Under the pieces are notes generated by a model. The model did no database searches and had not been told where the DNA came from. It saw only the letters and a program-made list of their open reading frames with translations. A stretch of 30,352 bases of DNA from a virus: positions 1-30,352 of the IMG/VR virus record IMGVR_UViG_3300020454_000048, one strand, 5' to 3'. Made by a program: the position numbers and the translations under genes. This document shows, piece after piece, positions 29,438 through 30,352 of this stretch. Position 1 is the stretch's first letter. Each line of letters begins with the position of its first letter.

Positions 29438-29986
29438 CTACGCTATTTGAGTGTATTCAATAATAAACGTGAAAGAACCTGCAGTTGTAGCATCTACTGT
29501 GTTAGTGATATTACAATAAATAGTTCTTTCTGTGTCTGTGTATTGAACAGAAGCTGGAGCTGTTGTGCCATCTTGGGTTTGTAAAACTAAACTGGTTACA
29601 GTTACATTGTGAGCAACAACAGTTGTTCCACCATCAAGTATCTCATCAGTCTGAGCTGCAACAATTTGTGCACCAGAAGATGATGTACCTACTTCGTAAC
29701 CAATATCGCCTGTTCCAATAACGGGAGAAACATCACAGAATATTTTTATATCAGTAATGATTGTGTTTGCTGGTTGTGTAAATTCACCTATAGATGGAGA
29801 ATCTCCTGCTGTAGTATTTACTGTTACGCCAGTTGCAAAGCCAACGTGCTTTACATATTTATCTGTAACAATACCTGTAGATGCAATAGTTGCTACATCT
29901 GAAACTGCACCTGTACTTGAATTTTTTGAAATGACCTTGAATCCGCCTTCGGCTCTTACTGGTCCATTAAAAGTTGTGTTAGCCAT
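29438..29986 (-). CDS. Structural protein, head decoration candidate
   Basis: The 182-residue protein begins MANTTFNGPVRAEGGFKVIS and continues with Thr/Val/Ala-rich strands (EFTQPANTIITDIKIFCDVS, TVTSLVLQTQDGTTAPASVQ, SFTFIIEYTQIA). It is first in the transcription unit behind the terminator and promoter-like leader, with AGGAG before the start. The lead NGPVRAEGGFKV is one I recall from abundant marine phage virion proteins encoded next to the capsid gene. High expression and a capsid-surface role are inferred. Confidence 0.7.
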   Translation of the reverse strand: MANTTFNGPVRAEGGFKVISKNSSTGAVSDVATIASTGIVTDKYVKHVGFATGVTVNTTAGDSPSIGEFTQPANTIITDIKIFCDVSPVIGTGDIGYEVGTSSSGAQIVAAQTDEILDGGTTVVAHNVTVTSLVLQTQDGTTAPASVQYTDTERTIYCNITNTVDATTAGSFTFIIEYTQIA

Positions 29987-30090
29987 AATTTTCTCCTAAA
30001 AGAAATAATCTATCATCTCGGCAAGTGTCTGCTAGGTCAGTTGATAGACAAGTTAATAAAATACCTAGATTTATAATATACCATAAAAAA
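29987..30090 (-). promoter_or_regulatory. Promoter-like site and structured leader
   Basis: Just past the capsid terminator, the minus strand reads TGGTATATT (30083-30075), an extended -10-like element (TG, one base, then five of six matches to TATAAT), with an overlapping TATTAT. No convincing -35 is seen. The leader to the start at 29986 can form a stem TGTCT/AGACA (30050-30046 with 30030-30026) or an alternative stem CTATCA/TGATAG (30047-30042 with 30015-30010), which exclude one another in part. A good AGGAG ribosome site follows. A promoter for the neck and tail operon is plausible. Confidence 0.4.
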
Positions 30091-30112
30091 AAGGGGAGCG
30101 TGTGCTCCCCTT
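30083..30112 (-). terminator. Rho-independent terminator after the capsid gene
   Basis: On the minus strand a nine-base-pair stem AAGGGGAGC / GCTCCCCTT (30112-30104 with 30099-30091) with the four-base loop ACAC is followed by eight T residues (30092-30085, overlapping the end of the stem). It lies eight bases past the capsid stop codon. Abundant capsid transcripts probably end here, with partial read-through to the tail genes. Confidence 0.92.
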
Positions 30113-30120
30113 AACAGTTC

Positions 30121-30352
30121 TTACGAACTACCTGGTGAACCAAAGATACCTAGTGGGTCAGATACACCGAAAGAATATCTTTCTCTCGCTTTATATCTAA
30201 CATTACCAGTATCGAAGTCTCCATCCATAGTAGTAGTCATAGGAGCTCTAACAAAATGCTTCATTCCGTCAGGAACATCAGTAGTGATAAAGAAAGCATT
30301 AGTATCAGTTAAATAATGATTAACTGAATAACCTTCTGGAATCACTCCATTA
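30121..30352 (-). CDS. Major capsid protein, C-terminal end (gene continues beyond right edge)
   Basis: The frame is open from the window edge to a TAA at 30121 and gives 76 residues. The text NGVIPEGYSVNHYLTD, FFITTDVPDGMKHFVRAPM, and DGDFDTGNVRYKARERYSFG, ending SDPLGIFGSPGSS, matches the C-terminal end of HK97-fold major capsid proteins of podovirus-like marine phages as I recall them. A GTG at 30345 is inside the gene and is not its true start. The following strong terminator fits a highly expressed capsid gene. The identity rests on C-terminal motifs only, since the rest is outside the window. Confidence 0.85.
   Translation of the reverse strand, partial: NGVIPEGYSVNHYLTDTNAFFITTDVPDGMKHFVRAPMTTTMDGDFDTGNVRYKARERYSFGVSDPLGIFGSPGSS

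Noticed and set aside
1-30352. CRISPR array, tRNA, rRNA, insertion sequence, integrase or attachment site
   Set aside because: No regularly spaced identical repeats, no cloverleaf, no transposase or integrase motif and no obvious flanking duplications were seen by eye. The only close repeat is the in-frame tandem at 28406.

Overview
The window is a compact, AT-rich stretch of a tailed double-stranded DNA phage genome. All genes I accept lie on the minus strand, so transcription runs from right to left. At the right edge is the C-terminal end of the major capsid protein. Downstream of it come head/neck proteins, tail adaptors, tail fibres, accessory enzymes, lysis genes, the tail nozzle and large virion (ejection-type) proteins, which run off the left edge. 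Paired head-to-tail adaptors, a P22 gp10-type nozzle and internal-virion-like proteins, with no sheath or tape-measure gene seen, point to a short-tailed (podovirus-like) phage. An outer-membrane CsgG lipoprotein and an o-spanin imply a Gram-negative host. The AT richness and many small proteins that I recognise from marine metagenomic phages suggest a marine bacterium, perhaps an alphaproteobacterium; the host is inference.

Layout from right to left: 30121-30352 capsid end, followed by a strong terminator and a promoter-like leader. 25437-29986 holds decoration-like proteins, several very basic small proteins and two tail adaptors. 22015-25428 holds fibre and adhesin genes. 19487-22002 holds a sulfotransferase and three Fe(II)/2-oxoglutarate oxygenases. 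17174-19409 holds small membrane proteins, a thermonuclease-type nuclease and a holin candidate, behind a promoter-like site. 11633-17174 holds the unusual module. 10504-11633 holds i-spanin, o-spanin and endolysin. 1-10501 holds the nozzle and large virion proteins.

The most striking region is 11848-16643. It encodes, in order, CsgF, CsgG, a curlin-like secreted repeat protein, a secreted FecR-domain protein and a full-length CHASE2-type class III adenylate cyclase. This looks like a phage-borne type VIII (curli) secretion system coupled to a putative envelope sensor and cAMP output. It sits between the holin candidate and the spanin/endolysin genes, and its genes overlap by unusually long stretches. 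The FecR protein ends in a segment that resembles a curlin repeat, which suggests it may touch the amyloid subunit or the secretion channel. CsgF/CsgG identities and the cyclase motifs are read directly from the sequence; the signalling model is inference. I recall, unverified, that csgF/csgG homologues have been noted in some marine phages; I do not know whether the combination with FecR and the cyclase has been described.
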